A stretch of 64,000 nt of DNA, taken from positions 148,094 to 212,093 of the forward strand of contig CAJJDO010000110.1 in the NCBI GenBank assembly GCA_905183005.1, given 5' to 3'. The notes under the pieces are model-generated. The model saw only the letters and a list, made by a program, of their open reading frames with translations. It had not been told where the DNA came from and did no database searches. This document shows positions 47,825 to 60,600 of the stretch, one piece after another (the stretch's first letter is position 1; each line of letters begins with the position of its first letter). Source of the stretch: Paramecium pentaurelia. Taxonomy: Eukaryota; Ciliophora; Oligohymenophorea; Peniculida; Parameciidae. A program made the position numbers and the translations under genes.

Positions 47825-50081
47825 ATGAGGTACTTAAAATAAAATTTAACTTAGCTTTACTTTTATAATACAGGAACACAAGTAGAGAATACTAGAATAA
47901 TTAAATTATCGAAAGGATGAGAATAGATAATAACAATTAGATTAATATTTAGATAGACTAAATAAATTAGGATTTTATGTAGAATTATTACCTTCCATTG
48001 AACCAAAGTTCTTTGTTGAGAAATAAGGCTTTTCAATTAAAGAAGCTTTGATATTGACAAGAGGTAGACATTAAGCAAGACCAAATGATGAAGAAATTTA
48101 AAGGTTGGAATTTGATAAGGAAACAAATATTTTAAAACTTGAATATTAAGATATTGCTTTTGAAGGAGAGTAAAATTATAGTTATATATTAATTCTTGGT
48201 CCACCAAATAGAGGAAAAACAACTTTTATTTTTAATATAATAAATAAGATCTTCAATGTGTAATATAATAGCATGTATAGAGTTAAAAAAAGATACGATT
48301 AAATAAGAGGATATTATGATGAATATCACATTCGAATAGAAAAGAAGAACTATGTCTTTGTGGATTTTAGAGGAATTGGAGATTTAAAATTAGATTTTTT
48401 AGGATTGGATTAAAGTGGAAACTCAAATATATATGTAGAAATATTAGAATATCTTTAAAAAAATGCATCTATAGCAGCTATATTTTATGTAAATTCTTCA
48501 TCGATTAATCGATTGTCTGAAGATGAATCTTATTGTTTATAACGATTTTTTGAATTAATTCCAAATAAGATTATCAATTAACATAAATTTTTCTTAATAC
48601 TTACTTATTGCACTGATAATACACCAAAAATGACTATTTATGAATAATCTAATTCTACTCCTGAAGATTTGAAAAACCTTCTAAAAAAAGAAATGATATC
48701 AGAAAGAGAAAAGTTTTGGTATGGTATAAATAATAAACCTTTATATGAACCAGTAATGAATTCTGATGAATAAAATTAAATAAATAATTAACCTTTATAA
48801 GAACAAGAAATAAATTATAATGAATAAAATGATAAAAATCTATAGCTTGATAAATTATTAAGAAATTTTAAAGATGATTAATTTTTAGAACCAGAATAAA
48901 ATGTGAATGATGGAAAATTTTTAGGATAATAGGAATCTAATGAACAAGATGAAAGGGCTGAAGTTGAAATAGAAGAAACATAATTAGGAAAATTTTAGTA
49001 TAATTAAATGACAAGTGTTATATCAGAAATAATTTCAAAAATATAAATAGCAAATAATAATATTGATAATGAATTTAATAAATAATATTTTAAATAACAA
49101 TTAAGTTTTGAAAAAAATATAATAGAATTATTGAAAATTTATAGATTAAGTACATAAGGATTGATATTAGAGGGATTGAAGATAGAACAATTTTAGACTA
49201 CTTATTTAGCATATGAGATGAAAAACTTAAACGAAAAAGAAAAATTTAAAATAAAAAAAGGATCTAAACTACTTTATTGTGGAACATGTAATATTCAATG
49301 TCATGAAAACTGCCGTTTTAAAAACATTAATGAAATGTCAGATAATAATATATGTAGAATGTTTGTGAAAAATACTAATAGAAATTTTGTATGTAAAAAA
49401 TGTAAAAAACATGACCCTTAAAAGGAATGTACTGTTTAAAATCACTAATTAATTGATTAGACTGGAGAAGTTTAAAAAAAAACATTAGTTTAAATGATTA
49501 TTTTAGAGAATTACGATTAAATTAAGAAAAATATGACTTTAAATAAATAATCTAAAGCAATATATCGTCTAAAATAAACAGCAGTCATTAAAGCAAAACT
49601 TAAATATTAAAATTAAATAGAAGTAATTAGAAATTTATATGAATAAAAAAACAACTAAAATTGCATACCTATTGATTTGAATTAAAGAGAAAAATATTTA
49701 AATGCAATGATGAATTAATTAAAAAATAATAATTAAAATGGTGATGAATTTTATAAAAAGTTAGAAGAAGTTAACCAAATTTATTTCGATTTGGTTGAGA
49801 ATGACAAATCTAACTAAAAGTAGGATCCTTAAATAGAATAAAAAAGTTAGGTAGTTATACCTGAATTAGAACTACCAGAATCAAATAATTCTTAATAAAA
49901 TTTAAATAATTAAATTTCTTTTAGATAATCGTCAAATATATAACAAAATATGTTTAGTAATCCAGACAATTAATAAGTATAGTAATAAATTGATGAATAA
50001 TCTCCTTAAAAAAATTTTGGAAGAAATTCTGCATACTTTAATAATTCAAACGAAAGATAGCCATTAATATCAGATTAATGA
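47825..50081 (+). CDS. AIG1/GIMAP-like P-loop GTPase with Cys-rich zinc-binding-like segment
   Basis: A 25-nt intron just after ATG-AG gives exactly 743 codons. The ~40-residue N-terminal helix precedes a P-loop domain: ILGPPNRGKTTFIF (Walker A, GxxxxGKT), then VFVDFRGIGDLKLDF (switch II/DxxG region) and a FFLILTYCTDN strand where the base-recognition motif would lie. This order fits septin/AIG1-like GTPases that act at membranes. A Q/E-rich coiled coil follows, then a Cys/His cluster at about 49270-49420 (LLYCGTCNIQCHENC, CRMF, FVCKKCKKHDP) suggesting a zinc ribbon, and a long Q-rich tail. The combination of AIG1-like domain and zinc ribbon looks lineage-specific. Confidence 0.8.
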
Positions 50082-50448
50082 AATTGCTAAAAGGAAAACA
50101 TGATACAAATAAAATATAATTTTAAATAAAATTTATTATTAATTCTTCTTTTTTTATATGAAAAGCTTTAAAATTCAAAATAAAATTGTAATTTATTTAT
50201 TAATATAATTCATCACTTTTTCATTCTTTGAAATTGAACAAATAGTAAATAAACTTATTATTTTAAGTATTCAATTCAATTTAAAATTATTATATATAAA
50301 ATTATAGAATTACATTATCAATTTAGATTTAATTATTGATTACAAGCATACCAATATAGCAAAACGACCAAAGACTTACATTAATAAAAATTTACATATC
50401 ATAATAAATCATTATAATATATATTAATTACTAAAATATAACATAATT
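50082..50448. other. AT-rich intergenic region
   Basis: About 365 bp between same-strand genes. No coding signal or recognisable element. Confidence 0.6.
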
Positions 50449-51965
50449 ATGGATACAATAAAGAACTTTGCCAATTCCTTTGCAAATAGAGATCAAAATA
50501 ATAATAAAAATGGAAAAGTTATTCCTTTGGAAGAAAAGGATAAAGAACCATTATCTATTAAACGTCCTTTGGTTAGGTAGTTATATTTGGATTATGTAGT
50601 ATGGCTGATGAATTATAGGTCGTAGCTAATAAAGGACTTTAAAAGTTAATATAATCAGTGGATAATGCAAAGGCTGATGTAAAATAAGGTTTTACTTAAT
50701 TGGATGATAGGTAATTTAAATTAATAATAGAATAGATTAAAGCTGATGTTGAAATAATATACTCATTAAATCAATGTCTGGGCAAGATCAAAGGTTTAAT
50801 CATCAGTAATCATAGTGATTGAGAAGTTTAGACCAACAATCAAAGAAGGTCTCAAAGATCCTGATATGTGTTAGTGTGTGAAGAATTTAGTATTTTAGAG
50901 AGATAATTTAATAGGTAGATGATACTGTTGATGCAACTTGGCCTGAAATAGTAGATGAAGTGAAATATCAATTAATGTTATAAATGGCTGATCCTTATAC
51001 AGAGATAGAGGAAAAAAAATAAACTATTGTTTGTTTATATCCATTTGTTTGGATTCGGAATTGGTATCTATATTCAAATTATCCATATGATAGAAGTGTT
51101 TGGAAATAGTATAAAACAATGTATTAATTTATATTAATCATTTAGATCTTATTGGTTTTGGTACTTAGTATCAGCAATACCATTTTATGGTATTTCATAA
51201 TATTTTTATGTTTTGGATTTCATAATGATTGATAAAGAAGATGAATATTAATTGGTTAATTTTATTTTAAGTTTTAAAACGTAATTTAAAAAATTAAATA
51301 TAGGATGTTCTTCATTACTTAAGGAGTAATGAAAGCATTAATAGGTTATTTTATGCTTTATACATGCACAACTATGAATTATATTGATAATACTTACAAA
51401 GAAGATTGCACAAGAAAAGGGCCAGGAGCTAGTATAGAAGTTTTTTCAGAAGTCATTGGATAGGGTGCTGAAGTAGTTCTTATATGGGTTGCCTTTTTTC
51501 TTTTGGGATGTTCTAAATAAAAAGGAAAACCTATTTTTTAATATGATGATACTCCTTAATTGTAGGAAGGATGTTTTGAAAGAGGAGGTCGTTTAAAGTA
51601 CTTTATGATATGGGATTTCTTTGCCTTAGGAGCAAGCATAGGATTATTTTGGTTAGTTTATTTGACATAAGATTCTAGACCTAATTTTGATAATTCTGGA
51701 GATTTTGTAATTTAAAATATGATAAAAATAGATATACTTTACTGAAATATGTTATGGAATGTTAAGTTTTCCATTTTTAATTTTTAATGTACCTTTTGTT
51801 AATGGAAGATTGACAAAGGCCAAAGCTACTGCATATGATAGAAAAGGTAATTGTATACCAGCAATTGATGGATTAAGAAAAAACATAAAGACTAATTAAG
51901 AGGAGTAAACAAATCTGTTGTTGAATACTTTGACAATTGATGTTGGAGAAGTATTTGATGGTTGA
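50449..51965 (+). CDS. multi-pass membrane protein of unknown family
   Basis: Six introns (23, 22, 25, 25, 23 and 25 nt) give exactly 457 codons from MDTIKNFANSFANRD to TGA 51963-51965. The N-terminal half is soluble and helical (LQKLIQSVDNAKADVKQG, TIKEGLKDPDMCQC). The C-terminal half has about four membrane helices (WFWYLVSAIPFYGIS, GVMKALIGYFMLYT, VVLIWVAFFLLG, FFALGASIGLFWLVYL, MLSFPFLIFNVPFV) and a cytoplasmic tail. No signature I know. The exact splice arithmetic makes the model reliable even though the function is not known. Confidence 0.75.
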
Positions 51966-52652
51966 TTTATAAAAATTTTATAATTTTATTATAAGAAATT
52001 TAAATTCATCTAAAAATAGATATAAATAGGATAATAAAAACAAACTCAATTTAGTTTCTCTCTAAAAGATAATAATGTAATATAAAGTTCACTTAATTAT
52101 ACAGATTAAAATAGAAATGAAATTTAATTACTTTGAAAGAATTAACAATGGGTTAAACAAAATAAAAAAGGAGAATCTTGATATAAAAATTCATAAAAAA
52201 TAACCAAATTATACAGAAAACTTTTACAATAAATTTTATCAGAATTGATATAAAAGAATGTATATATAGATAGATAGAAAAGTAGATTAAATTAATTTTT
52301 TTTCAAAAGCATCATTTTAACCAAATTAGTACTTTATCAAAAATTATATCTAAAATTAATCATATATTTAATTCAATTTATTTATAATCTAGTTAGAGTT
52401 ATTATAATTCAAACAGTATACTTATTTTCATATATTAAGAGATAATAAATTTATTCAACATTTTAATATTAGTAAAATAAATTAACAACATTTTTAATTG
52501 AGTTATCAAGATTACAACGTTAAATAATAATATTTTTAAACTAGAAACTTTTAGACTTTATAACTTCAAGACTCAATGTATTGGATTGATTTTCTTTTTA
52601 AAATATATTATTATAATGTTAATAAAATTTAATACAAAATCATAAGTTTAAA

Positions 52653-52900
52653 ATGGGTGATTTTAAAACATAAAATAAAACTTTTGTTAAATCTCTTTTT
52701 CTTAAGTATTGATGGTCTCAAAATCAATAAAAAAACTTTAATAATTTTGATGATTAAAACTAATGAATAGATGAATATAGTGAAAAATAACTATATTGTC
52801 TCCTAATTTTAATAAGGATTATTCAATCTATATAATTCTATTATTATGTAAATAATAGTCAAAATATTTTGATTGAAGACTTTTTTATGAGTTCTTGAGA
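52653..52900 (+). pseudogene. possible gene remnant with in-frame TGA codons
   Basis: A frame starting MGDFKTQNKTFVKSLFL continues through two TGA codons (near 52707 and 52764) with coding-like composition on both sides (SQNQQKNFNNFDDQN, DEYSEKQLYCLLILIR). It resembles the N-terminus of a membrane protein gene that has lost function. An intron covering the stops is conceivable but none of usual size fits. Confidence 0.35.
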
Positions 52901-52962
52901 TTTTAATGGTTTAAAAATATTCAAATTAGTATATTAGATTAGATATTATAAGAAAAAAATAT

Positions 52963-53211
52963 TCATTATTTTTCATCAATTCCAAGTCTTCCTTTTATAG
53001 TGATTTTATTCTTCTATATAGTTTATAAACCAATTCTTTATTCTCCTGGTTTAGATATTCCAATAACGAAGGTATGATTAACCATTTTTTTGCAACAGAA
53101 TTCATTTTCTGGTAGGCAATGAATTCGATCTTCTAAGTCTGTGTCTTAAAGATTATTCGAATTTTGGCTTAAAGTGTTCTGTGATTCTTATTCTCTATAT
53201 TAGTAACTCAT
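52963..53211 (-). CDS. possible small gene, 82 codons
   Basis: Starts MSYQYREQESQNTLSQN and ends DEKQ-TGA at 52963-52965. Contains HCLPENEFCCKK, with three Cys and a His that could bind metal, then KITIKGRLGI. Polar Paramecium-like composition, but short. It could be a gene or the surviving exon of a decayed one. Confidence 0.4.
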
Positions 53212-54213
53212 TTAAATTGTTTTGAACTCAAGAGAAATTTTAAAATATATTAAAATGTGTGAAAATATTATATGTTTTTTCTTAAAATGACAAGAATAAT
53301 ATGAAAATAAAAAGTATTACATTTTTTTTAATTTAGCTGATAATTTTATTTAATATTAAGAATGATCTGGAGATGTGATGGCTTTAACTAAAATATACTC
53401 AACTTATGTATCCCTTTGTCAATTTTAGACAATTATGCTTTTAGATTATAAATATTCTGAAATTATGATAATTTTATTTTTTTTTTATATCTTATTCAAG
53501 ATTGCCATTAGTAATATTTAAAGTTTACATTTACTATAAATGTCATTGAATATATTAAAATTAACACATAATTTATTAGAATTATACAATACAAAATATA
53601 AGTTTTAATGTTTTAAAGATTATTTCCTTTTATTATGCCTGATACTATTATTCTTAAACATCATTCTATAAGTAATATTAATTGGAATTAATTATGGGAT
53701 CAAAAACTATCTCTTATATAAATAAACCTCAGTGTAAATTAATTAAATATACGATGTTTTTAATCATTCAAATCCCTTATATATATAGACTAATTTAAAA
53801 TTCTAAAATCAACAAAATAAGATTTCTCTCATATTTATCATAAATTTCATATTCTTCTTTTAAATTAGAATTATATGAGATTTTTATAAGTTTTCTAAGA
53901 TGATAATACATGTTATATGTAAAAATGAAATATAAGAGAGTTTTAGTTGTTTTAAACAAATTTTCTTTTCCTTTTTTATTAAATTAAGTTTTCTTTGAAG
54001 TTGAACATCTTTTTATTTTAATATGATAATTTAGAATAAATATTTATATAATTTATTAAATATTGGATGAATATTTAGTTTATTGTTAATATAGTTTTAC
54101 ATATTTATATCAATTAATAATTATGATTAATTGAAAGAATTCTTTATTTTAAAATATACGAATGAATAAAATTATATAAAGTCAATATAATAAATTAAAT
54201 TTTATTTATTTTC

Positions 54214-55152
54214 ATGTTGAATAAATAGAGATCAAGATTACCTCCTTAATTACTGATTACTCCTAAATATGATGAAAATCTTGTAATTTGCAAAACTTAA
54301 GAAGATGTCACAAAAGAGCATCGAAGGAATACAAGTTACTAACAAAGACCTCGGTAATAGAAATATAATTTTCAGTTGTGCCATTAGATTGGAAAGGGAT
54401 AATTTAGTAAAGTTATGCTTGTTAAGTAATTATTAATAATATATACAATTAGAAATGCAAATATTTTTTATGCTTTAAAAATGATTGACAAAAAACTAAT
54501 CTAAAAGTGTAATATAGGATAATAAGTTTAAAGAGAAATAGACATCTAATCATCAATACAACACTAAAACATAGTTAAAATGTTTGGCAATTTTTAAGAC
54601 AATGATTATGTTTATCTAATAACAGAATATTGTGAAAAAGGAAATTTATACTAAAAATAATTCTCTAAAGAAGAAATTAAAAAAATAATTAAACAGGTTC
54701 TCCTTGGAATTCAATATCTTCATTCTATGGGTATAATGCATAGAGATGTTAAGCCAGAGAACATCTACTTAACTTCGAATGATATAATTAAGATAGGTGA
54801 CTTTGGTTTCTCTAATTATAGAGGCAGAAGAAAGACTTTTTGTGGTACTCCTGAATATATGCCTCCAGAAATTGTGCTATCTTAAACAAATAAGAATTAT
54901 TATAATGGTTATGATGAAAGAGTTGACATTTGGGCTATAGGAATCTTATTATTTGAATTGTGTAATGACACAGTTCCTTTTCGTGATACTGATCGTAATA
55001 GATAGTAAGATAGGATTTGTAGAGAAAATATATAATTCTAAGAGGGTTAAGATTAGGATCTTATAGATTTTATTCAAAAATGTTTGAAGAAGGATCCTAA
55101 TCAAAGGGCTACTATACAAGAATTGTTGTAACATCCTTACTTATAAATTTGA
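54214..55152 (+). CDS. Aurora-like serine/threonine kinase
   Basis: A 27-nt intron gives exactly 303 codons. After a ~50-residue basic N-terminus the kinase domain is complete: IGKGQFSKVMLV (Gly loop), YALKMIDKK (VAIK Lys), MGIMHRDVKPEN (HRD loop), KIGDFGFSNYRGRRKTFCGT (DFG and activation loop with the phosphorylatable Thr) and PEYMPPEI, ending in WAIGILLFEL and the RAT motif (NQRATIQELL). The FCGTPEYMPPE loop and compact size fit Aurora-family kinases, which act in mitosis or ciliary control. The activation loop is shorter than in canonical Auroras. 48 bp separate its stop from the next gene's start. Confidence 0.9.
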
Positions 55153-55200
55153 TTATTAATTAATTTCATTAAATTTATAAAAATTACTGATATTTTTGAA

Positions 55201-56505
55201 ATGAAGACTAGCTCCTTTAGATCAAAACTAAATGCTTCTAAATGTGATGATTTGGATAATCAAAATACTTAAGTAATACATATAACAATTAATTTAAGAA
55301 TTTGATCAAACTTACATCTTAGATAGAAAGACTTACTTAAGTATTAAATATGAAGAATGATGAAGTTGAGATGTTGACAAAATAACTTGATCTTTAAAAA
55401 TCATGTGCAAATCCTAAAGAAATTGAAGACTTGATTACTGTATATATCTATAATTAATTATTAGACAGTTGAAGAATAAACTAAGGAAATTGAAAAATGG
55501 GCAGATAAATATAAAAAATTACAATAATAAACTTAATAATTAGAATAAAAGAATATTGAATAAGAACAAATTATTAGATTACTATAAAATAATAATACTT
55601 AATAATACATCAATACAAATGATATTGAATAATCTTCTAAGGATATTTAATCAAAAAGGATTTATCAAAGTAATATTAGAAAAGTAGATGATGAAGATTT
55701 GAATTATGTTAATACTCAAAAACTTTAGAAGAAATAAGATGAAATAAATCAATTAAAATTCTAGTTTTCTTAATTGTAATAAGAATTAATAAATGAAAAA
55801 TAATTACATAGAGAATTAATTGCTGCAGAAGAATCTAGAATTAGAGAATAAGAAAGAAAAGCATTTAATTAATATAAATAAGACACATAAAATTAATTAA
55901 TTTTATATCAAAATTAAATTAATGCTTTACAAAATATGTTAGAAAATTTACAAAAAAAAGATGTCAATCAATCTTAAATTAAAGAATTAAATCAACAATT
56001 TCCCGATAGAAACAAAAATATTAATTTATATAATAATGATATTCAAAATGTATAAGAAGTTACAAGATAATCATAATTTAAAATACCATAGAAAGAATAA
56101 GTCAGTCAAATATAATATTAGAAAATTGATACTGTTCCAATTTATCCATCTCAGTCATATAGAATAGCTCCTTTGGAGAACAACTCTTTTTCTCTAGAAA
56201 GTGCTCCAAATGAATCCTAACTCAATCCTAATAAGATTAATTAGATTTAAGATCAAATTAATTAAACAATGGCTTAAATTGAAAAATCCATTCTATAAGT
56301 TGATATGATGAAATAGACTAATTAAATACATTAGAAAATATTTCAAGAGTAAATATATTCTACCGTTTCTAATCCTTAAATGAATTCTTAACCTCCTCAA
56401 TATTTACCAAGTTCTAAATACTCAGATAATTAGAATTCAATCTCGTACATAGGCTAGAAGTAATCAAATAATTTTAATTAATTTAATTAAAGATAGAATT
56501 TTTGA
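55201..56505 (+). CDS. coiled-coil protein
   Basis: Introns of 26 and 25 nt give exactly 417 codons from MKTSSFRSKLNASKC to TGA 56503-56505. Residues ~30-280 are a nearly continuous coiled coil (QIERLTQVLNMKNDEVE, QLKFQFSQLQQEL, LHRELIAAEESRIREQE). The C-terminal ~130 residues are disordered and Q/N/P-rich (SQPPQYLPSSKYSDN). No motor or catalytic domain. It is a tandem neighbour of the kinase on the same strand, but no functional link can be claimed. Confidence 0.75.
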
Positions 56506-57008
56506 TATATTTTTTATGTTGAGTTTTTGAAATCATTTATAAGCAATATGTTATATATAAGATTACTGAATATCTTAAATAATATAAATATAAAATATTT
56601 CAAATTATTTGATATAATTATTGAAATAATCTATATATATAAATAATAAAAATTATTTTAATAAATCTAAAAAATTATATTATAATAATTAGTAATGAGG
56701 GAGTTATATTAACAGAATTTATTTCTAAAAATAAATAAATATCTACAAGAATGATTAGAATAAATATATAATTCTTAGAAAATGTGTTATTACTTAAGTT
56801 CAGCATAACACTGTTCTTATATAATAACTGAACTTATCTATATATTTTGTAAATATAATACATATACAATGTATTTTAACTTATATATATATATACAAAA
56901 ATGAAGGAAAAATAGTTTGGAATATTTGAATAATCAAATAAAATTAGTTTTAAAATAATTCATATATATAGCTTATTGTAAAGAATTAAAAATTCAATAA
57001 TAAAATAT
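56506..57008. other. AT-rich intergenic region
   Basis: About 500 bp with (TA)n-rich runs and no coding signal. Confidence 0.6.
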
Positions 57009-57377
57009 ATGGATATTGTTAACACATGTTTAATGATGTTAAATGTTTAAAGTACATAAGAGAGTGAATGTCCAAAAGATGAATTGAATGATTCGATTGA
57101 TTTATATATGGACTAAAAGATTAGTATAATTGAAATAAGGATTGTGAAATATTTGCATGGAATGGGAATTTAGACTAAAACTGATCCAGGTTAAAAGGAA
57201 TAATAATATTGGAATTCAAAAAGGCTTGAAAGCAATAAGAAATTAGAATAATTTTGGAGTGGTAGCAATCTTCCAATGAATTCTTCATTAACACGTTTAT
57301 TGAAGTGTAGATAATCTCAAACATTTTAACATTTTGGACAGAGTGTAAAATCTGTTTAAGATTTTGGAACTTACTGA
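57009..57377 (+). CDS. small protein of unknown function
   Basis: Intronless, 122 codons, MDIVNTCLMMLNVQS to TGA 57375-57377. Polar, with a basic middle (YWNSKRLESNKKLEQFW) and Ser/Gln-rich end (SQTFQHFGQSVKSVQDFG). No domain was recognised. Separated by about 300 bp from the convergent debranching-enzyme gene. Confidence 0.6.
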
Positions 57378-57679
57378 TATCCAAGTTCATGAACAGTTGA
57401 GTTAAATGATTTTAGTATATTAAATTTATTCTTTTGAAATTTATACATATGGAAATATGTTTATTTAAACTTCTATAGAGGTTATTTGAAGGATTAATGA
57501 ATAAGAATATAACTATTATATGATATAATAAGTATAATAGCCTTAAGAAATAGTTTGAGAAAATTTCTGATTTATTCATTTTTGTTACAATTAATAGTTT
57601 TTATGCTTAAAATAAAGGATTTCTAGTATATTCTAAATTGATTAATATTGTTTTATAATAATATTGGAAATTTTTACAT
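57378..57679. other. spacer between convergent genes
   Basis: About 300 bp, AT-rich, nothing recognised. Confidence 0.55.
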
Positions 57680-60600
57680 TCATTCATATTCACTTATAGC
57701 TTCTAAAATGCATGCAATTGACCAAGCTTGAGCTCTACATGAAAAAATATTGTATTCTCCATTTCCATTGGTCATCTCAGGCAAGGAATACCTAGATATA
57801 ATTTATAATAAGAGTACCATTCATTCTAATGCAAAGTTATTTTATGATTTGATAAATAGGAATAAAATAATTGTCTATTGATATGTTCTTTACCATGAAT
57901 AGCTATTAAGGCTTTAATAAAATATCCATAAACCCACACCCATTCTGGTCCATTATGATATGAAAATCCATGAGATACATTAAAGATGTGAGATTAATCA
58001 TTGTTATCATAAAAATGAACATATTCTGAAGCAGCAGGATCAAGAGTTTTGATACCAATAGAATTTTCTCTTAATAAACATGCTTCAACAGTAGCTAAAT
58101 GGAACATTGCCTTTTCTTTATTAAATAATTCAGGGGCTAATCCAATAGCAATACTAGCATTGCATCTTAATTAATATTCATTTCTAGGTTTTGAAGATTT
58201 AACAAGATCCTTATAAATTTATCTATGTCTAACATGTTTTTCAACAATATGATAATCTTAATAATTTGGATCATGTTATTTGGGAATATAGTAATACTTT
58301 TCAAAATTAACAAGTAAGAAATGGGACCATTCTTTAAAGAGTAATTTCTTACCATTAGGACAAATAACACCATCATAAGGATAATGATTTTGAGCATGAC
58401 TCACAAAATCTAAACAAACTTTGAGTAAAGCTGTCAATTCAATAGGTGCTCCATCTCTACTTGTAGCAGGAATACCTCTATTAACATCTGATGAACCCAT
58501 TTTATCCATCCATGTCAAACAATTTAACCAATTTCCACCAACAATAAAACCAGTTTATTCATCCAAACACAATTAAATATTAAATCCTTCTGATTACATA
58601 CAATTATCTATTTAATTTCCTGCTCTCCATTCTCTATATTTGATACCAGTAGCATGACTCTAAAAAATCTTTTGAATAATTTCTGCAATAGTTTTCTTTA
58701 TTATAATTCCTTATGATTTTAATTAATAATGTTTATCCATATCATCATCAAGAAATATCATTTATACTTCTTCATTAAGAATATCAGTCTTTCCAGAATA
58801 TTGTATATAATCTTTAACTGCTTTAATATACCACCAACATGCATCTCTGCAATTATATCTTGGATTATGACCAGAATCCAATAAGTTAGGAATTAATCCA
58901 TGTCTTAAACAAGAGCCAAAAGTGATTAAAGCATCTTTTGCTTCAGCCAATAATCCATTTTCTAAATAGATTCCTTTAAAAGATATGAATGTATCTCTGC
59001 CCCATGATCTTGCCCAACCAGTTGTAAAATGTGGTAATCCAGCTGACATTTATTTTGAGGATGGTAATTCTGCAATGAATTAATATGAAGCTAATTTCAA
59101 TTCTCTTTTAAATTATGAAGTTTAAAGGTTTGTAATGGATAACATACAATTATTGTATATATAATCAACAAATTTACAGAAATAGGATGGAATATGATAA
59201 CGAGGAATATCTTTAATTTATTATGTGATTGTATTAATTAATTTAGATATTTCCAATTATCCAAGTTAATTTTAAACTCTATCATTTAAATAATCTAATA
59301 ACCAATTTCCATTTCTCAAATTTTCACATATAGGATGTGCTAAATTATTAATAGTTTATGCTTCTCTAGTTGCAGAACGAGGACCAGCAAAACCAGCATA
59401 AATAAGTTATCTAAAATTAGGAATAAAATATAATCCTGTATTATTTTTATCTCTTTCTTCAGGTTCAGACATAAAAAGTAAGTAATTTAATTATGATGAA
59501 TTCAAAGTTTTAAAAATTTATTATTAGGAAACATCATTTAAAATAATATCAAGTGATTGTAAATTCTTCTATTATTAAGGTGCAATTTAACATTCAATAA
59601 TAGCAGTAAATGAAGAAGGTAATTTAATAAATTTTAATTCATTATCTTAGACTTCAGCAAATTCTCTAATATTTTGATGTTAAATGATTCTAACTTAAGA
59701 TGCTTCTAAAATTTAATTATTTTATTGAGGATGTTGTATAAAATCTTCATGAAAGAATATAGCATCTACTTTTATAATTTATCCTGGTAATTTGATTGAA
59801 CTAAATGTATTTGGAATACCAAATGAAGGAACAGTGATTAAAACTTTAGATCTACATTTATCTTTAGTTTCTCTAGTGATCATTTGAATAGTTTCACCTT
59901 GATTTTAACAAAAGATGAATGGGAATTATTAATTAAGTTCTTTTTTTATCTAATGTAATTTAAGTCTAACCAATTCCATTGTTGTATGTAATTTAGTTGG
60001 ATTAGGTTCTACAATTAATTTCCTATTTATTTAATCAACCCAATTAGAGTTGACTTTATATTTATATTCATATTATCCTTCATTTAACTTAAAATTTAAA
60101 GTATAAATATTATGATGACCATTTAAAACTAAACCATTTTACCAATTATCCCATGATCCAAACACTTCAACAAATTAATTTGGTAATGAATCATAACGAA
60201 ATGCTATTATTGATTATCTTTCTATAACAACATTCTCAGTTGGAGCAACAATATTATATATTCTTCTTTCATCTACAACAGATAATCTATTTGGTAAAAA
60301 ACAATCATATCCTCTTACAGTTCCACCCATACAACTACTAAATGTAATTAAAGCAGCTATTGGTAATTGATGTTTATAACCATGAGTAGACAGCAATGAC
60401 TCATTATCATGAGATTATTCATAAATCAAAGCAGGACTATATTGAGGTTATAAGATAGTAAATGTTTCATTAATTGATTCAAATTATTCTTATAATTTAG
60501 GTAAAGATCCAATTGACATTCTTCCATCTCCACTATAATAATGTAATTCTCTATTCAAATGTCCAGCATCATGACATCTATTAGTTTCTCTAACCAAACA

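Larger units (their letters stand above)
51966..54213. other. gene-poor AT-rich stretch
   Basis: About 2.2 kb with no long spliced model, the largest such gap in the window. It contains a short coding-like remnant at 52653-52900 and a possible small gene at 52963-53211, listed separately. The rest shows nothing recognisable. Confidence 0.6.
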
